Shown piece after piece: positions 60,312-64,000 of a stretch of DNA of 64,000 nt. Positions within the stretch are counted from its first letter, which is position 1. The number at the start of each line of letters is the position of its first letter. Made by a program: the position numbers and the translations under genes. The notes below the pieces were generated by a model that saw only the letters and a program-made list of their open reading frames with translations, made no database searches and had not been told where the DNA came from. Source of the stretch: Neostethus bicornis (lineage: Eukaryota > Chordata > Actinopteri > Atheriniformes > Phallostethidae); the NCBI GenBank assembly GCA_902685375.1, contig LR738553.1, positions 27,217,840-27,281,839 of the forward strand, read 5' to 3'.

Positions 60312-60650
60312 TGAGCTTTGGTAAGGAGGCCAGGTGAGGATACCAAGCTCTGGTCTGTACCATCTCCATGTCAAGAGACGCCAGATGGGGTAGTCGGGCA
60401 TCTGATCAGGAAGTCCACAGAGCGCATCGCTGGTGAGGTGTTTCTGGCACGTTCCACCGGGAGGAGACCAAGAGGTAGAGCTCGGACCAGCTGGAGAGAC
60501 TATGTCTCACAGCTGGCTGGGGAATGACTCGAGATCCTTCCGGGTGAGCTGGAGGATGCAGCCGGGGAGAGAGAAGCCCGGGATTCCCGTCTGAGGCTGT
60601 TGACCCTACGACCCGGCCCCGGATGAGCGGAAGACGAGGGAACAGAATGG
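60312..60650 (+). mobile_element. LINE-A 3' tail without array
   Basis: Reads RSTGRRPRGRARTSWRDYVS and ends at CGGATGAGCGGAAGACGAGG. Confidence 0.78.
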
Positions 60651-61225
60651 AACAGTCAGAATGGTTTTTGGGTTAGCCACCAAATTCTTTTCAGCGGCTT
60701 TGAGTTGTTTATTATTGCAGTGGTCTCCATGGAAACCATGGTGAAATGGTGAAAGTGAATCCATCCCCTTCATTACATCTACTCGATGTTTGTGTCCATT
60801 TTACTGAGTAGTTCGTAAACCACAGCCAGACTACCAGTTAGAACCCGAATCGTCTCAAGTCAACAAGCCACATCAGAAAGTGTCTGAGGATGAGAATTTG
60901 TGTCGTTCCTACACCCAGGTCCACCAGCTGGCCAAATTTAGACAGAGAACCTGACAATTTTTGTGATAAATCAAAAAAATCCCGAAGCCAATGAGTAGAA
61001 ACCCAATGATCGATAATTCAAATTTGTCTTGGTGTTCCACGTCCTCAACGGCCAGCACCATGAGGCACAGTAGCTTCCACTCGGTACCAAAATAGAGAAC
61101 AGATCTGTCCAAAAAACAGATGTCCCTTCAAACACAACCACTTTAAATCTTAATGCATTTGTTCTATTTATTATAAACTTTCTTTTAAGCACAAGTCATG
61201 CTGCTGAATTTGGATCAAACAGTAT
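60651..61225. other. intron sequence, nothing recognised
   Basis: A minus frame at 60909-61112 is hydrophobic but has no known motif. Confidence 0.4.
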
Positions 61226-62182
61226 GCCATGCTGATTGGTCTAGAGACAGTGTGGTGAGAGCGGCCATGCTGATTGGTCTAGAGACAGTGTGGTGAGAGC
61301 GGCCATGCTGATTGGTCTAGAGACAGTGTGGTGAGAGCAGCCATGCTGATTGGTCTAGAGACAGTGTGGTGAGAGCAGCCATGCTGATTGGTCTGAGGAA
61401 GTGTGGTGAGAGCGGCCATGCTGATTGGTCAAGAGACAGTGTGGTGAGAGCAACCATGCTGATTGGTCTAGAGACAGCGTGGTGAGAGCGGCCATGCTGA
61501 TTGGTCTAGAGACAGCGTGGTGAGAGCGGCCATGCTGATTGGTCTAGAGACAGCGTGGTGAGAGCGGCCATGCTGATTGGTCTAGAGACAGTGTGGTGAG
61601 AGCGGCCATGCTGATTGGTCTAGAGACAGTGTGGTGAGAGCGGCCATGCTGATTGGTCTAGAGACAGTGTGGTGAGAGCGGCCATGCTGATTGGTCTAGA
61701 GACAGTGTGGTGAGAGCGACCATGCTGATTGGTCTAGAGACAGTGTGGTGAGAGCGGCCATGCTGATTGGTCTAGAGACAGCGTGGTGAGAGCGGCCATG
61801 CTGATTGGTCTAGAGACAGCGTGGTGAGAGGGGCCATGCTGATTGGTCTAGAGACAGTGTGGTGAGAGCGGCCATGCTGATTGGTCTAGAGACAGTGTGG
61901 TGAGAGCGGCCATGCTGATTGGTCTAGAGACAGTGTGGTGAGAGCGGCCATGCTGATTGGTCTAGAGACAGCGTGGTGAGAGGGGCCATGCTGATTGGTC
62001 TAGAGACAGCGTGGTGAGAGCGGCCATGCTGATTGGTCTAGAGACAGCGTGGTGAGAGCGGCCATGCTGATTGGTCTAGAGACAGTGTGGTGAGAGCGGC
62101 CATGCTGATTGGTCTAGAGACAGCGTGGTGAGAGCGGCCATGCTGATTGGTCTAGAGACAGTGTGGTGAGAGCGGCCATGCT
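61226..62182 (+). repeat. MS38 minisatellite A7 without LINE flanks
   Basis: About 25 units (GCGGCCATGCTGATTGGTCT with AGAGACAGTGTGGTGAGA). Left edge AAACAGTATGCCATGCTG and right edge GCCATGCTTTCATCC show no LINE-B sequence. Confidence 0.95.
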
Positions 62183-63205
62183 TTCATCCAATCATTAGCT
62201 GATAAAGTGATGAGTCGTCACATGAGAGAGAGAAGGGTTTTTTTTTTTTTACAGACTGATATTTTCTCGGTCGTCTCTCTCTCTTCGTTTGTGTCCCTTT
62301 CATTTAAATGTCAGAATGAATTCTTCTCGCTCGCTTTATGGAAATAAATGTGAGTCTTTTCACAAGAAATCTTCACTGACATTCAAAATAAAACCTTAAG
62401 TCTCCAATTTATTTATCATGGTTTAAGGGTGAGTGGAGACGAGCGGCCTACCTCAGACGCCCCGTCTCACCCCACCTTTCTGCTATGAGTCAGTCATCCG
62501 GTGACCCGGGCCTTTAATTACATGTCAGTGAAGGTTCAGGGGGTCTCGTGGGGCACGTTCCTCACTAAGCTGCTTCTTTTAAGTCCTTTTATTGTGAAGG
62601 GGAAGCCAAGGTAGATATATTCATCTATACGTCCAGCATAGAGGGCTCGGAGCAGGAAAGAAAAGCGGAACAGAAGGATAAATCCTTCATGATTTCTGTG
62701 TGAAATGGGACAAGGTGAAAAGGAAGATGTGACTTTGAAAACGAGCGTATCCATATTCAAGTAGGAAATCAAGGAGGTGATGGCGCTGTGAAGTGAGGAG
62801 AAATAAAAATCTATCTGATTATTTCCTGGGAACTCTGAGGAGGAATAAATCTTCACTAAAATCACTGAGCAATCAGCGTGCGGAGAGAGAAAGAGACGGA
62901 ACGTATCGACATAAAACAGCCCAGATCAAACCACAGGTAAAAAAATAAAAACAACATGATTAAATGTAACAAAAAAAGAAAAACGAAGAGGCGTCAAACG
63001 ATGTCTCTCCATCCGCCCCAGAAATATGTAACCTCCATCTTTGTGAATTTTACCTTTGTTCTCATGACCCTGAAACATAAACAGTTAATCTATAGTTGGT
63101 ACTGAGCAACTGTGGGCAGTTTCATTCAAATCTTTTGGAAAATACTGAGCTAGAAAAGTGATGAAACACCAGTTTACAAACAAAGCCTGGAATTAATATT
63201 GAATA
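62183..63205. other. intron sequence, nothing recognised
   Basis: The minus frame at 62536-62865 has no motif. Confidence 0.45.
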
Positions 63206-63350
63206 TCGTTCTGTCGTCTTCCGCTTATCCACGGCCGGGTTGTGGGGACAACAGCCTCAGACGGGAAGCCCAGGCTTCTCTCATCCCAGCTCCATCCTCC
63301 AGCTCACCTGGAAGGATCCCGAGTCGTCCCCCGGCCAGTGTTTCAGGCTC
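63206..63350 (-). mobile_element. LINE-A 3' tail scrap
   Basis: GTCGTCTTCCGCTTATCCAC through GATCCCGAGTCGTCCCC, the last about 140 bp of the element. Confidence 0.75.
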
Positions 63351-63589
63351 TAAACACCTCTCGATTTGGGCCCACTCAATTAATATGAATTTTATAATAT
63401 AAATACGATGCATTATTTTTGTTATTTACACACTGAAACCAGCACGATTGGACCAAAATGAAGAAGAGTCAGATAAACGTTCTGTTATCTTAAAGAAAGT
63501 TTTATTCCAGAGAAAACTGAGCTGCAAAAACAATCAGACACTAAATAAAATCTAAACCTACTTCCTTTAGAATAAACTTTACTGTAGGC

Positions 63590-63700
63590 GTGTTCAAAGT
63601 CCGTCCCGGGGGCCAAATGCGGCCCGTGGTCAATTTTCATCTGGCCCTCATGTAGAATTAATACTTTGGGCAGCAGCGCTGTTACCTGCGTGTGCTAGGT
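63590..63700. mobile_element. possible hAT-like end
   Basis: CGTGTTCAAAGTCCGTCCCG and CCAAATGCGGCCCGTGG resemble the GGCCCG-rich end near 32515. Only one end was seen. Confidence 0.35.
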
Positions 63701-63935
63701 GCTGCCTCCTAGAGGCTCAATTAGAAACACCAAGTAATTGACTGAATGAGCCCCCATTTTTCTAAAATGGCAACAATCAACAAAAAGAGGAACATTGAAT
63801 GCGAGGGCCAAGGATGAGTGGAATTTACAATTTACAATGTCAATTAAATTCTGAGATGCATGTTTCAAATGAACCAAAACACATGCTTAAAGGGCCCATC
63901 CCATGCAAAATACCTCTTTTCACATTGTATCCTCT

Positions 63936-63936
63936 G

Positions 63937-63963
<27 letters not shown>
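63936..63963. repeat. (CA)14 microsatellite
   Basis: Uninterrupted CA run near the window end. Confidence 0.95.
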
Positions 63964-63967
<4 letters not shown>

Positions 63968-64000
63968 ACAACATGCATTACACCATAGTTATGAAAATAT

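Noticed and set aside
60909..61192. Small membrane protein gene
   Set aside because: Two overlapping short frames with hydrophobic residues but no motif, start context, splice sites or second line of support.
62536..62865. 109-residue minus frame as an upstream pard3 exon
   Set aside because: The residues do not resemble any Par-3 segment and lack suitable splice borders.

Overview
The window is vertebrate nuclear DNA, almost certainly from a teleost fish. It holds about 48 kb of one intron-rich gene on the minus strand, recognisable as pard3 (Par-3 family cell polarity scaffold), and its introns are packed with transposable elements and minisatellites typical of fish. There are no operons, no bacterial genes and no other host gene that I can recognise. 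Ten consecutive coding exons were found by translating the minus strand, matching the Par-3 domain order and checking GT/AG borders and phases: 59811-59914, 57223-57306, 54192-54317, 52071-52289, 51804-51994, 47378-47517, 46723-46851, 27946-28131, 27666-27836 and 11504-11651. Together they encode about 499 residues: a linker, PDZ1, a Ser/Pro/Gln-rich linker, PDZ2, PDZ3 and the start of the post-PDZ region. The 5' exons (oligomerisation domain) and 3' exons (aPKC-binding region, C-terminus) lie outside the window.

The introns carry at least two non-LTR retrotransposon families, called here LINE-A (hallmark residues IYVPTLT then LWVVTERM) and LINE-B (hallmark AMLIGLE then SLRKRQE). Each has spawned a minisatellite: MS33 (33 bp, nine arrays, about 8.8 kb) from LINE-A and MS38 (38 bp, seven arrays, about 5.6 kb) from LINE-B. 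A third, GCTAGC-centred minisatellite (14 or 21 bp, four arrays, about 2.5 kb) grows from the end of an unnamed dispersed element. These three families fill roughly a quarter of the window. Other elements are L2/CR1-like LINE fragments (1-500, 31084-31935), two Penelope-like GIY-YIG elements (6056-7198 and 33028-33919), two non-autonomous hAT elements with target duplications (9279-10961, 11859-12696), a deleted pogo-like DNA transposon (48223-48983), tRNA-headed SINE-like repeats, a 5S rRNA-like fragment, a G-rich 21-bp minisatellite (41690-42110) and a (GT)50 microsatellite.

Layout: 1-11.5 kb is the intron 3' of the last visible exon; 11.65-27.67 kb is a 16-kb intron (hAT, MS33 x3, GCTAGC, LINE-B); the two PDZ3 exons sit 109 bp apart near 28 kb; 28.1-46.7 kb is an 18.6-kb intron (Penelope, MS33 x3, MS38 x3, G-rich array, GCTAGC array); 46.7-60 kb holds the PDZ1/PDZ2 exons with smaller introns; 60-64 kb is upstream intron.

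The most unusual signal is that MS33 and MS38 arise from the same aligned position of two different reverse transcriptases (just after Tyr-Lys-Ser/Thr, across the Pro-x-Leu/Met-x-x-Gly hinge). At two loci (45.4-45.85 kb and 49.9-51.0 kb) the 11-residue MS33 repeat stays in frame with the LINE sequence on both sides of the array. Clade names for the LINEs, and all mechanisms, are inference.
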